Source: Dillenia suffruticosa
Taxonomy: Eukaryota; Streptophyta; Magnoliopsida; Dilleniales; Dilleniaceae
Length of the DNA: 64,000 bases
Assembly: GCA_033439265.1 (NCBI GenBank)
Contig: JAVTVX010000010.1
Location: 23,425,056-23,489,055, forward strand
Reading direction: 5' to 3'
Positions 36,076 to 49,324 of this stretch are shown one piece after another. Each line of letters opens with the position of its first letter. Within the stretch, counting starts at the first letter, position 1. The notes under the pieces are model-generated. The model searched no databases. It was not told the origin of the DNA and saw nothing but the letters and a program-made list of their open reading frames with translations. The position numbers and the translations under genes are program-made.

Positions 36076-38779
36076 GTGTATCTTTCTCAAGATTGCATAT
36101 TTGGATCTATGATTTGTCGACACTTTGTGCAGCAAACTCTGGCATTCTAAGAACTGAGTGACAGCCTAAAGCTTTTGATATACATGGTGCATAATAAAAT
36201 AAACTGTCGCATAAGTGTGCGGTAGGCTCAAACATATATTTATACATGTCATGCACTTTTACACCATACGAGAGAGAGAGAGAGATGTCACATCCATTCC
36301 TTTATAGTGGGCCGCTAGTATAATCTAATCTATCTTTCATTAGTGCCTAACACTCTTTTTAGTGTTTTCGTTTTCTTTCAGATGGTGCCTAGCTTGGTAA
36401 AATGCGCTGACCAAAATTTTGGGATCTCATGGGTCATTTTTAGTGCCAGTGAAACTATGATCTTCTCACTTTAAGACATTACGCGTGGAACATGTCCTTT
36501 TCTGCCGCATGGCCTTAGAAAGGGCTGGTGCCCTTCAACATTTGGAAGTCTCCATCGATCGGTTGTTACTAGAATTTTAGCTACGCACATATGATATGCC
36601 ATAATCAAAGAAAACCTTAATTGTTGCGGCTGAACTTGCCCGAGTGTCATGCAAAAGGTAGTCTGATAATACTAATTTAAGGATGTGAAAAAGTGCCAAA
36701 AGAGAAAAGGACTCGTTTGAAATCTTGAGAGGAAATAGACAATGACTTATTTTAAAAATGGTAAATGTTTCGTACTTTTCACTTTCAAGCGAAAAAATAA
36801 AATAAAATCCCCAAGAGACAGTTTAATGATATAAACCCCCTCCCCAAATCTGATAATTACATATTCAAATTCTTGTAAATAAAATAAAATAAAATACAAT
36901 ACAGCAATATATATTCATTATGGGATTATGACCAAAGGGAGAATATTATAAATAGAAAACAAAATAATTATAACTTACGGAAAATTTGAATTTTTTCAAA
37001 TAACTTCATTCTTGTTGGTTTGATTTTCAGATATTAACTTTTGCATCACATCAAAGAAGTCTAAGCTGAAAAATGGGGGAAAAGGTAGATAGAAAACGTG
37101 AAGAAGAGGAAGAAGGGGAACAAGGACAAGAAAATCGTGAGCCAATAGGATTGCTACCAAAGGTGGAAAAGTATTGCAAACACCAAGTTCAATCAATGCC
37201 TTCAAGTTGTCACATTTTAAACTTTTTGATATAAACAACTTGTCACATTTCATGCCATTCTTCAATGCTTTCGTTAAATATTAATCCTACCCGCTAGTCA
37301 ATCAGTGACTCCACCAAAGTCATCCTCTGTTCACGTAAATGTCTGGTTGGGAGATTCCTGTCATAAAAAATTTTTATTTAAATATTTTTTTAAAAAAATT
37401 GAGATTTAGTTCTCGAATTTTTGTAAACCTGATATTTCTATAACTCCTGTATAACCAAAAAAAAAAAAAAAAAAAATGAAACATGCCCATTTTATCTACT
37501 CCAAATATATTGATTTTCCTATTAATGACTCAATCAACCATATATTCATTAATTCAACCATATGAAAATGCGTGGAACATATCAAGTTCATGGCATAAAA
37601 ATGTACAATTCCAAAAGGACACACAACATATTAATAACAAAAGATATTATTTTTTTCATACAAATCTTGTTTATATATTTATAAGTCCAGCAAAATCTGG
37701 CTCTAGTTTTGTCTCGTGCAATTATCTGAATAATTTAAAATTATTAAAAAAAAAATGTCCAATTAAGACCTTGTCTGGGGCTCTTTCAAATGTCTTCCAA
37801 CTTGTTGGAAAATTCATAATTCAGCTAATGAGCGAACTTGTTGGTTAATTGCAAAATGAGTTGCTAATGACCCCATTATTTTGGGACATTTTTTTTTTCT
37901 ATTTGTTGTCAAAGAAAATTATGGGCTTGATGACCATCCAAACAATCACTAAATAAATTAAAATTAAAATTAACATTCAGATTCAAATTCACTCTTTTTA
38001 AGAAAACTACTGAATACACTAATCATCGAACTATATATATTTATACTAAACAGAAATTATAGTACCATCACGTAGTCCTACAAAAGACATGAAATGATAC
38101 ATGTTAAAGCTACGACAACCAAATCAATTTTTCTTTGATATCATTTCATGGGAGACTTAGCTCGGACCTAACAGCTATTTTTGATTTAATTTGAAAGAAA
38201 ATTAAGAAAAATTATTTAGTCCACTTAATTTAGCTTTAATACCACGACCGAATACAAGAACTAAAAATTCCAATTTTGATTATTCTGATGATAGAAACGG
38301 AGTTGTGTAAACAAGAGCTAGAAAGAAATTAAAATCCTCAGAATTAGAAAGCTGCTGTCATATTGTACCATTCACCCAAATTGGTCGGTCTTTCCGAGTA
38401 ATCGCATAAGTGCCAAATGACATCCTCAAAGATAGTTTGATAGTTATAATTCTTCTTTTATTTAATTTTAAAATTCAAATTTAAATTTTTATGTAACAAA
38501 AAAAGAAGTAAAATTTGTAAAGAAAATGATCAAACCCAAGCATCGTGTTTTTTTTTGTGGGGGGGGGGGGGGATGTAGTCATTTTTCGTAAAAGATGGGT
38601 CCTCTAAATGTTTTCCAAAAGCAATGCGATGGAGAGAAAGAGACACAGACAATTTAACGAGTAGCATATTAAATTATTTAATCATTAATCAAGTTTAAAG
38701 TTTAAATATTAAAAATAAAAAAAATTATATTAAAACGTTCTTTTTATAGAAAGAAGAATGTAATAATAATTTAAATCAG

Positions 38780-38816
<37 letters not shown>

Positions 38817-38880
38817 TTTTAACATCAGTCGGTTTAGTTAAAAAACGAAGAAAAATGAAATTGGGCTCTCGAGATCAGGA
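34721..38880. other. AT-rich intergenic DNA, no gene
   Basis: Holds GA tracts at 36035-36070 and 36272-36286, an A run at about 37457-37475 preceded by 'tgtataacc' (possible SINE tail), a small SINE-like copy at about 38437-38505, a G run at 38559-38572, a dispersed-repeat copy at 38655-38790 and an (AT)n tract to about 38812. No coding region supported; ORF 37483-37848 has no family signature. Confidence 0.5.
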
Positions 38881-38889
38881 ACATTGAGA

Positions 38890-39870
38890 GGTCGACACGT
38901 GTCAGGATTAACCGACAACGACCGGCTCGAGAATAAATTTAAGAAAAGTAAAACAGAGACCAAAAGTTCAAGGGAAATTCTGTGATTGGCTATGGGGTTG
39001 ACCCTCTCTACACGTGGGTCCCGTCAAAGCCGTGGATTTACACGCCAATAGGACTGTAGGGTCCCCAAACCTTTGATTGATTGGTGTGTGGGTCCCACGT
39101 GCCTAGCACCGGACCGGATGTATACGAATCTTTATACTTTATTAGGATGGCCGCCCCCCCTCCCCTTGTGACGCGAATGTGCTAGCAAGTCGACGCGTGT
39201 GCGGTGCATGGGTCCCATATTTTTGTCGGTATTCATCACAAAAGCAAAATAAATAATTTTGTTAAAACACTAATGTGGTTGCATGACATGAAAAATTAAT
39301 ACACCTTGTTTGGGAAATTTGAATTTAATAATATTAAATATTATTAATACAAAAAATTTAATATTTTTAAAACAAATTTGAATATTATTTAGGATATTAT
39401 TTGCATTACAGTTTTATTTTAATATACAAAACCAAAATCAAAGAAAAATATTTATTATCGGTCTTCTTGTTATTATTAAAAAATTACTTGACAACATTTT
39501 AAAATATTAAAAAATTTGAGAATAAAATTTTAAAAAATAATAACATTGATTGCTCTTACTTAATTTTTTTTTAAATAATAATAAAAATAACAATAATAAT
39601 AATCAGCAGCTTTGGGGAGGATGTTCACGTCACGTGTAGCTTCTCACCCGCAACCGCGGTGCGCTGTGGAGAAATAAGGAAATAAAGTAATTAGCGTGGT
39701 TTTGAGTTCTTGTGTGTACGCGTGCATGCGCTTGTGTTTGAAGTATTGCGGTGGTGGTGTTTCGCACGTGGTAGCGACTGTTGTGGATTGGTGGGAAGTG
39801 GATCCCACCACCTGGCGTTTCAGCCTAACCCATCCGCCGAATTAGTGCGCGCTGGCTACGTGGCTCGGTG
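38890..39870. promoter_or_regulatory. G-box and TCP-site island without an adjacent gene
   Basis: Five CACGTG hexamers lie at 38896, 39011, 39096, 39631 and 39765. The one at 39096 overlaps a perfect GTGGGTCCCAC palindrome (39088-39098), the one at 39011 overlaps GTGGGTCCC, and another TGGGTCCCA is at 39209. Two GC-rich blocks (about 38885-39215 and 39610-39870) stand out from very AT-rich flanks. G-boxes bind bZIP (ABF) and bHLH (PIF/MYC) factors; GTGGNCCC-type sites bind class II TCP factors (family knowledge). The nearest downstream gene is the BLH1-type gene, about 5.4 kb away. Confidence 0.55.
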
Positions 39871-42800
39871 GTGAACTCCTTTTTCGGGATTTCCTTTTCA
39901 TTTTTCTTTCCTTTTTCAAACGTTAGGGAGGAGGGTTTCGGCTGTGGTGTGATCGGGTCCACCGTTGGGAACTCCAGACTCTTGCCAGAGCCGCTTGATT
40001 GTAATTAGATTAAGCAGGGATTGGGTATTTCTTAAATGAATCGATATATATGATATATTCTCTGTGAGTGTTTTTTTTTGTGGGGGGGGGGGGGGGAGGG
40101 GGTAATACAAGTTGGAAAAAATCAAACAAAAGAGGGAATAAAACGACAGTGCTATCACTATAAAGTTTTTGGTCATCTCCTAAAGTTGTCCGAAATAATA
40201 TCTTCAACCTGTCCCTTATTTGTTGTTTAGCATCCATTATATCATGCGATATTATTGGCTTCCCAAAAAAAAAAAAAAAAAAAGAAGAAAAAGTTCAGCT
40301 CATGGAGCAAATTGGAGAAGAAAAAAAGTAATTCTGGTTAAATACTTATTGAAATATATCATTTTTGCAGCTTAACTATATTACCAACATGAGTTTTGGC
40401 AATTAGACTGCTAGAAACATGCATCTTTACAATGGTTGCTTTGCAGTACTTGGCAAAAAGGGACGTGTAGAATAATAGAGATTGGAGCTTTGACTTTATT
40501 TTATTAAGCATAGTTCAAGACTAATCACCGGATCTTCCATGGTTGAACTTGAATAATATGCTGGAATCTTGACTTTTCCGAAAGAAGTCAACCTCGAATA
40601 TGTAAAATGGAGAGACAAGGAGCAGTCACACTCAAATTTTTTATGAAAAATACTATATAAATAATTTCAAAATTACAATTGATTTTTCGTACTAAAAATT
40701 ATAACGACAAACTCTGAGATTATAATCAGAGATACGAGATATAAATTTTGATTTCACTGTTTGCCTAGAGGATGAAACGAAATATGGGTCATGTTTCCAC
40801 GACCAAACATGATTGATGGCTAAGCTTTGGTTCACATCAGTGCGGATGGATCGTGGATGTACAATGCCAATGAGATAATTAAATGCCCCAAGGTGAAAGA
40901 AAGAAAGCTGGTGGGGAATTGTTGCACATTATTTGCTTGACAAAAGGAGTGGTGTGTGAGCGGGCAATTTAACCAGCATGCTCGTGCTCGGCCCTCCATC
41001 CCCTTTTGTAGCCATCACAATCTCCTCTCCAAATCCAACATATAAAAAACTTGAGACTATTATATGTTATTTAGATCGAAAGAGTTAATATGATATATTT
41101 GACTAAACAAATTTTATAAAATTATTTTCGACGACTCTTAATACCCATATTAAATTTTGTTATTTTGATAATAATATTTCTTCTTTTATTTTAGTCCATG
41201 TAATATGGTATTGATTGCGTGTGGAGAGAGGCCTCCAGGTGGAGATAATGGCTGCAAACACGCCCACATTTTGTAGCTATTAAATGGGCAAGTCACCAAC
41301 ACACAATTGTGGTCCAATTTTGTTCCCTTGTTTTCTTATGCTCACTGCGGTCTATCGACCAATTCCTATCAATGCCCTTTTCATCATAATAATCCAAATG
41401 GTTGAGAGATTTTCCTTTACTTGCACGTCGAAACACTGAGTGCAACTGCATAAATACCTGTGATAAGTATAAAGTTGCAATTAACCCCAGAGGCATCATT
41501 TAAATTACTTTGTTCTTCGGATATTCAAGTGATGGGGTCATATTCGGAGATGATAGATGTGCTTAAAAGCAACCGATGGGATGGATAATGCTACTGTTAT
41601 GTTTTTGCGCCACCATGATTACTTTGACCACTATGTAAAAGCAATTAGAGAGGGAGTGTGTGTAAAGCCAAGGATAAGGCCCCCTCAATTGCCTTTGCTC
41701 TTTGTCCACATTTTTTTTTCATCCACTGTAGTAATATCTAAAATTTCGTTTTGATTAATCTGAATCAATCGTTTACAAAACTCAATTGAAAGGATAAATC
41801 TTTCAGCGTTGATTTTTTCATTTCTATAAAAAATCAAACTTCCGATCATAATTAAAAAATATAAATTTTTAAACAAACTGATCCATCAAATATTAATTCT
41901 CTACCCACATTTTAACATAACATAATAACGATACTATCTCGTTTTAACTCAGGTTAAAAATGGAAGGCTGTATAGGGTTTTTTTTGTTTATTGGGTTTAT
42001 GAAATCATGTTACTGTTGGGGCGGCGATTCGCCATATGGTCACCGGGTGCTGACTCTTCTATTACATCATCCTTCCCCCTCTCCCACTTCTTCAATTCGT
42101 TGTTGTCGTTGTTTTTTATTTATTTATTTTTTCACGTCTTTTATGAAAACAATAATTGTTATTTCAAATTTGTAGGATTTTCCTTTTTGTAAGTACCTGC
42201 AATAAAATTCGATTTTACCATGTTTTAATTTCGGTTTTGATTTTAAGAATATGATCGACAGCCCTTTATAAGACCATAGTTCTTCTATTAATAAGGTGAA
42301 TTTATTGGAGATTAACGTATAATTTATATGCATCATGTTAAATATACAAAAAAAATCCATGTACTAACTTCTATCCTATAAGTTTGATTTCTCATAATAA
42401 CCCTAAAATTTTAATTTTAACTAAAAAAGTTAAAATTAAAATATATAAAACATGAAAAGCCAAAAACACACCTCCATTAAATTTTTAATTTCTTGTTTGA
42501 TTGCCCTTATTCATGCTCACTCGGTCATCCTTGCACCCCTTGTTCGCTCGCCCTTGCGTCTGCACTCCTTGTTCACTAGCCCCCGCACCCTTTCTTTGCT
42601 CACGCTTGACGTCTGCACCCCTTGCTCGCTCGCCCTTGCGTCTGCACCCCGTTTCACTTGCCTTGCGTTGGTTCGCTCGGATACAAATAAATTTGGAGTT
42701 GCCAAAGTGAAGGGCCCTTTTGCATTGAAAATATTCAACGCCCCGTAAATTTAGATACTAGAATCAACTCAATGGCTGAGGCACTGAAGCATGTTTTGTC

Positions 42801-44640
42801 AAATAAGTAAAAATTAATATCACGCACGGGTAAGCTGACAAAAGATCCGTTGCCTCCATCATGGCTGTACAAAATTGGAAGTTTTGTAAATATTTATCAC
42901 GATTAGAAGCACTTTAATCTTTCTTTTCAATCAAAAAACTTCCTTAATCCACTTTGTAATAACCAAAAGGATTCCTCTTTTTTCGTAATTTAATGAGATA
43001 TCTGTCCTCAATAATGATGATTACGATGGTGATAATCCATTTGGATGGCACACTTGTCGTCCACCCTTTTGATTTTGCACAACTGCTACTTTATTGTATT
43101 AAATTTCTCAACAACCCCATCTCTTAACTTTGTATGCCCTCAGCAAGTTGGTTTCCCCTTTTAGCATTTTTAACATTTGCCCCAATACTTTTTCTTACTA
43201 TTTCTTCTTCTATTGTTATTTTAATATAATTTTCTATAATTGTCGTGTCATTTTATGATTCGTGCACCATCAACTTATACAGAATAATTGTAAGGCTCTT
43301 TCATTTTTTTTTTATTTCTTGTGACCCTACGTCGCCTAAAGGCTAGGTGGAACCGCTTGAAGGGCAAACAGAAAGGTTCATGGCCGTGGGTCACCAAGGT
43401 CCAAAAAGTGTAGAAAGTGCGTGGCCTAGATTATTAAACTTTTTTTTTAACCTACCGATAAATAATTGGTCAAATAAAAAGAGTGTTAAACCTCTTAATT
43501 AATAATCATGTTTAAATTTTAAAAATAAAAAAATTATATTGAAAAAGTTCTTTTAAAAAAAAGCACGATAGTTAGCTTGGAGTGGAGTAGTCAAAATATG
43601 ACTCCAAACACCAATCAGTAAAATATCCAAATAAATTTATTTTTTAATAAATTAAACACATATATTTTCATTTTTTCATTTTGGATTTATCCTCATTTTC
43701 CTTATTTTCTTAGGCCTTATTTGCACATGTTTATGCATGTTCTAAAATAATGTATGCTAACGCGTGGCCTTATTTGCCACCATGGCGTTAGCTAGGCGGA
43801 TGGGTGCTTTGTTCATCTACTTGGAACCCTCATCTGCTTGGAACCCTACTAGCTTGAGACTTCAGGGATTTTAAATCTCATCAAGCCGATGGAACCGGAT
43901 TTATTTACTCTTTATCTCAAACAAATTACAAAAACTTCTTCCCAAGGTCTTAATTTGAAACTGATCGTTTGAATTCTAAAGTTTATTGGAACCCTAACCA
44001 CTGGTTCATTGACTCAGTGATCCGAACCATACAAATGGTTCAGGTTATGAATTATTCCCTTTGAAACCCTAAAGGTATGTTCTAATTTTTAAAGCTGGAC
44101 CTAAACCAAGGGCAGGCCTAAGCAAAACCCCCGAGGGTGCCCGAAGAAGAAAAAAAAAACCTCTAACAAGCAAAAGCCCTTGTTCATCTACCCACCAAGT
44201 ACGTAGTGATAGGATGTTAGCGAACTCTCTCTCTCTCTCTCTCTCTCGTACTTCAAAAGTCTACTGCCATCAGCTGATTAGACAAGACGAGTCAAATCGC
44301 AATGAGTTTCTCTTGGCTTTTTTTAACCGCCCGTAGTCCCCACATGCAGTAAACACGAACATAGTACAGTGTATCACCAAAAATCATATTCATATGTAAA
44401 GGGTCACAGTACAAGAATGAGAGTAAATGTAAATTGCCTTGCTCATTAAATACTTGTATCAATTTTTACTTCCCAAAACGAAAAAAAAAAAATAAAAGAG
44501 AAAAAAAGGGTTCTGGTGGGTACCCCCATCCCCTTTTACTGATGAAAGCTATAAAAGTCCACTGTTCGTCTCTTATTTATTTTCCCTTTCAGTTGAAGAA
44601 AAGAGAATACTTAGTCTCACAGAACAATAACAAGAAAAGA
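39871..44640. other. Intergenic DNA upstream of the BLH1-type gene
   Basis: No supportable gene. Contains a G run at 40082-40096, an A run at about 40265-40283, an inverted dispersed-repeat copy at about 41735-41885, a decayed CG-rich minisatellite at 42539-42660, a dispersed-repeat copy at about 43470-43570 and a CT tract at 44225-44247. A partly GC-rich patch at 43700-44180 is unidentified. Confidence 0.5.
42539..42660. repeat. Decayed minisatellite
   Basis: The string GCTCGCCCTTGCGTCTGCAC occurs at 42546 and again at 42628 (offset 82), with two or three weaker copies between. It gives overlapping ORFs on both strands that are low-complexity translations. Confidence 0.7.
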
Positions 44641-44776
44641 AAATTTAAAAAAATAAAAAAATAAAAAATATATATTTTTGAGTCTGACGAGAGCAATCCC
44701 CAAGCCACAGAGATCGACAGATTGAAAGATAGACATATGGGCGTGGGGTTGTTTCTCCCTGATGTATGTTTGTAAT

Positions 44777-44911
44777 TCTCTCTCTCTCTCTCTCTCTCTT
44801 TGTTATAGACATTATTGGTTGGCACTGAACCTCTCTCTGCCAGATCTTTGACGGTGTCTGTGTCACTGTAACGAATAAAAAGAAATAGTATATTATCTGA
44901 TCTCTTAATCA

Positions 44912-44953
<42 letters not shown>

Positions 44954-45242
44954 GCATATTTAAAGTCTCACAAACTATGCACGGTTTATCCCTCTTCTTC
45001 TTCTTCTCTTTTCTCTGAAAGTTTTGATCGATTAGAATCGCAGTTTCTAATTTCAATTTTGATTGAAACGTTTTCTTGGGCTTGTGATTTTTATGTTGGA
45101 AATGCTTCATAATTTCAACAGATTCATCATAACTTTTCACTTTCTCAAATTTTTGCAGAGAAAAGCTGCTCGATCCGAGTGTTCAGTCGATTGAAGATTG
45201 AATCTTTCTTACTCAAATTTCTTTCTTTTTTTTAACTAAATT
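44777..45242 (+). promoter_or_regulatory. Leader and proximal promoter of the BLH1-type gene
   Basis: CT tracts at 44777-44799 and 44912-44930, the latter running into (CA)12 at 44931-44954. A good splice-acceptor-like 'ttttgcag' ends at 45159, so a 5' UTR intron is possible; BELL genes often have one (family knowledge). Confidence 0.4.
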
Positions 45243-48200
45243 ATGGCAACGTTTTTCCAAGGAAATTCAGACGTACAAGGGGACGGATTACAAACTCTGT
45301 ATTTGATGAACCCCAGCTATGTTGAATACTCCCAAGCAGCAGCCCCTCTCCTGTATGGCGGCGCGTTAACAACCAGCACACTCCACGCGCCGCCACCACC
45401 ACCCCCACCAAGTCAGCACTTTGTCTGCATACCATTTCAAGCACAACAAAGTCCTGCCAATTCGGACAATCCTCACCGTCCAACTGTCCAAACTCAGCAG
45501 GAAATCTCATTGTCCGGCCCCCGTTTCCACTACAACCTCTGGGTCCCCGTCGACCAATCCCTGACCGGAACTCCTCCGCAAGTGACGTCTGCTGGCGAAT
45601 CGGGTGACGCCACGTCACCATTCAAACGCTCTCCTGCAGCCAATAATACAACACAAGGTCTCTCTCTGACTTTATCGAATCATCAACAGCAACCACAAAG
45701 ATCTCTGCCGAGCGAAATCGACCTGCGAACGCAGAATTCGATAGTTCCGTCAAATGGGTCTTCATTGTCGGCGTCGAGTCATGCGATTTTGGGATCTAAG
45801 TACTCGAAAGCTGCTCAGCAACTGCTTGACGAAGTGGTGAATGTTGGGAAAGAGATGGTGAAAGGGAGTGATAATTTAGGTGAGGGAAGTAATAAAAGGA
45901 AGTCGATAATTGATGCAGAGAATGGTTCCGTTGCAGTAAATGGAGATAATAGCAATAATAATAATAACACTAATAATAATTGCAATAATGGTGATGTGAA
46001 GCGTGGAACTGAACTCACTACTGCTCAAAGACAAGAGCTTCAGATGAAAAAAGCTAAGCTTGTGAACATGCTTGATGAGGTACTCATCTCTCTCTCCCCC
46101 TTCAAAGCAATTTTTGTAATTATTTAAAACTCAATTTCGGAAATCTTTTAACCCAAATTTGATCTTTGAAGATATATTCTGTTAGTATTAGAATTTAAGT
46201 GTGATTCAAAATTAATGAAAATCCAACTTTTATTTTGATTTTTAAGCTTTTGTTCTTATTAAAATTTAAAATAACTGGATATCCGAATTTTGACATGGGT
46301 TTTCATTACAAGGATTTTCATAATCAATACTTGATTTTAATTTTTGGAATTAAAAAAAAGGGAAAATGATTTATTATTTTTGAAAACCCATTCTCTTTGG
46401 ATCTTTAAAATTTTGTCTTTTTAAATGGAAACCTGAATTATGACGTGGGTTTTGATTACAAGGATTTTCATCGTCCAATGATGATTTTTGAGGATTAAAA
46501 TGGAAAATTATTTGTAGGTACTACTTACCCAATTTCTTTTTCGTTATTTTTTCCCCCTCAATTCTGTTCTAAGTTTGATCTTTAAAACTTAAATTACGGG
46601 AAACCCAATTCATATATACCCTACTTGGTGAATCTGGAATTATTTTTTGTCAGAATATGAAACACATATATATCATGTTTTTGTCTTTGTCTCTCTGACA
46701 TCTATTTGGCTGCGAAGAACATGGAAAAGTTTTTAGTACTTCTTCTCCACTGCACACATTCAGACGACAGTGAAATAGTCCTTTAAAATTCAAAGCAAGC
46801 GAAAATATTGAGATTTTGTTGGGATTTTCGTGTTGGTGCATTTTGGAACAGTCTTTGAACTAATCTTTCAAAAATAAATGTAAAAAATTAGAAATCAGAT
46901 TCAATAATTCGATCGAGTTTATTACTAAAAGGTAGGCAATATCAACTTTAGGCATAGGATGGTCCTAATAGTACATATTTATGTTATAAATTACGGTCAT
47001 TGTATTTACTCTCTCTCTCTCTCTCTCTCTCTAACGTAAAATTCTGTGTTGTGAAAAAATTTTAATTTACAGGTGGAGCAACGATACAAACAGTACCATC
47101 ATCAAATGCAAATGGTGATATCGTCTTTTGAGCAAGCAGCTGGATTAGGGTCAGCAAAATCATACACTGCACTTGCTTTGCAGACAATTTCTAAGCAGTT
47201 TCGGTGCTTAAAGGATGCCATTTCCGCGCAAATTAAAGCGGCGGGTGTGAATTTGGGAGAGGAGTTGGAAGGAGGGAAAGGTGAAGGGTCTTCGAGACTG
47301 TGGTTTGTCGACAACCAGCTGAGACAGCCGCGCGCACTTCAACAGCTGGGGATGATGCAACACAACGCATGGAGGCCTCAAAGAGGATTGCCTGAGCGAG
47401 CTGTTTCTGTTCTTCGCGCTTGGCTCTTTGAGCACTTTCTGCATCCGTAAGTTTTTATATCTCCTAAATAACATCATATAAATTTTTCGGATAATCCTAT
47501 TCTAATATTAATCACTAACATATTGACCAACTTAATTGATATGAACATGAGAATTTTTACATGTGCCAATGTTAGGCCGATTTGTCCGATGGTAAGGATG
47601 ATAGATCAATTAATCAAATTTCAAATTCAAAACTTAAAAACGAAAAAAACTACACTGAAAAAATTATTCCCTAAAATGAGTCTGATAAATGTTCGAACTG
47701 AATTATTTCGTAAATTTAGATACAAATTGGTATAACTTAAAAAAAAAATGTTAGGCCCATTTTTAGTTGGCCGAGTAGATTGACTGATCTGGTCGAGTGA
47801 TATTTGTAGCCAGCTATCCTCCTCGGCTATTCTAACTAGTCCTTCAAAATTTAAACAAATTATTGTGGCTAAATAATCTCGATTTGTCGAGTTTAATTAA
47901 CTATTTATTTGAATAATATTTTTCTTTTTGTGCTGTAACGGGGTGTAATGGGGGTGGAGATAAGATGCATGACCTTGGCATGAAGGTGCTCTAGAACTTT
48001 TATGATGAATGATTCTTTGAGTCAAGATTTATAGTCAAGTTCAATAATTAAACTTAATAAATATTTTGGTACTAGAAGTTATTTTATCATCAAATTTTTT
48101 ATAATGCAATTTGATTGGCATTGCAAAGTTTAGTCATATTTTCTTACACCAATTTGTTGTTAGGTCAATTTAAAATTTCGAATTCAACGATGGATTATTA

Positions 48201-48363
48201 TTCATCTTGGCTGTGACTCTTTGATTTTCGTAACTAAATTTGTTTTGCATGGATATTGCAGGTACCCAAAAGATTCAGACAAACACATCCTAGCCAAGCA
48301 AACAGGGCTTACTAGGAGCCAGGTATCATCTATAAGCTACAATACTACAAGAATCATGTCTCC

Positions 48364-48416
<53 letters not shown>

Positions 48417-49217
48417 TCAAAAATTCAATTAACTAAACAAAGTTTGTCGGGTTGTAAATTTCAGGTGTCAAACTGGTTCATAAATGCCCGAGTTAGGCTG
48501 TGGAAGCCAATGGTTGAGGAAATGTACTTGGAGGAAATGAAAGATCATGAACAAAACAACTCTGAAAACACCAACGCAACCAAGACTGAAACCAACAAGG
48601 ACAAATCCTTGCCAGTCTCAAAATCAAACCCTCCTCTTCCTCAAGAAAACAGTCGAGACAAAATCACATCCCCTCTCCATAACTCATCATCACCTCCCGA
48701 AATGTCAAACTCGACAATATCAACGACTTATATTGGAGGAGCCACATCAGTCCCAGCACAAGTCGGATTCTCCACCATTGGATCAAACAATATCCTCAAT
48801 GGAATCATGAGCAGAAGTCCCAAAAAACCAAAGAATGCTGACATGCAAAACTCACCAAGTAGCATTCTTTCAATGGACGTGGACATGAAGCCTCGAGACT
48901 CGGCATACCCCCTTGGTGGATTTGGTGATTACTCGATTGGAGAGATCACACCAAGATACCATGGGAATGGATCGGTTTCTCTCTCTCTTGGACTCCCTCA
49001 TTGTGAAAACCTCTCTCTTTCAGGTACTCAAAGAAACTTCTTCTCCAACCAGGACATTCCGCTTGGAAGCAGGCTTGGAATTAGCCTCAACGACTCAGAT
49101 TTCTCCATGATCAATCCTTCTTCACAACCTTCGCATTCTCATGCTGTTTATGACAACAATGATATTCAAACCCGAAAGAGGTTTGCTGCTCAGTTGTTGC
49201 ATGACTTTATTGCTTGA
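45243..49217 (+). CDS. BLH1: BEL1-like homeodomain transcription factor, BLH1 type
   Basis: Four exons: 45243-46079, 47073-47446, 48262-48322 and 48465-49217 (2025 nt, 674 aa), all GT-AG and in phase. The protein shows the full BELL layout. The N terminus [10 protein letters not shown] with [10 protein letters not shown] is like BLH1. QGLSLTLS is at 138-145, the SKY box ([16 protein letters not shown]) at 185-200, an Asn-rich run at about 236-249, and the BELL domain at about 254-345. The TALE homeodomain (about 386-448) has the Pro-Tyr-Pro loop extension and [12 protein letters not shown]. The ZIBEL-type VSLSLGLP is near 596. BELL proteins pair with KNOX partners through the SKY/BELL region and act in the nucleus; BLH1 with KNAT3 is linked to embryo-sac identity and ABA responses (family knowledge). 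Start chosen as the first in-frame ATG matching the BLH1 N terminus. A close BELL paralogue is the only real alternative. Confidence 0.94.
47580..47752 (+). repeat. Degenerate SINE-like repeat in BLH1 intron 2
   Basis: Contains 'tcaaatttcaaattcaaaac', 'aaaatgagtctgataa', 'gttcgaactgaattatttcg' and 'ggtataactt' followed by ten A residues. Matches the block order of the dispersed family seen at 12335 and 27195. Confidence 0.5.
48366..48415. repeat. (AC)n(AT)n microsatellite in BLH1 intron 3
   Basis: An uninterrupted AC run of about 38 nt followed by AT repeats, filling much of the short 142-bp intron between exons 3 and 4. Confidence 0.95.
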
Positions 49218-49277
49218 ATGAATGCATCGCAGGTAATAGAAAGGATTTGGACTTGATTTGAGGGGAGGGAGAGAAAA

Positions 49278-49324
<47 letters not shown>

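Noticed and set aside
37483..37848. 121-codon plus ORF
   Set aside because: AT-rich chance frame starting just after an A run, with no domain and no promoter or splice context.
42452..42748. 98-codon plus and 73-codon minus ORFs
   Set aside because: Both arise from a decayed minisatellite; low complexity and no domain.
44589..45140. 183-codon minus ORF rich in Arg-Glu repeats
   Set aside because: It is a translation of GA and CA microsatellites in the BLH1 leader.
46080..46127. C-terminal extension of BLH1 exon 1
   Set aside because: GTACTC at 46080 is the splice donor; joining to 47073 continues the BELL domain exactly.
48366..48404. Regular spacing suggestive of an array
   Set aside because: Simple (AC)n microsatellite. 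No CRISPR array is expected in a plant nuclear genome and none was seen.
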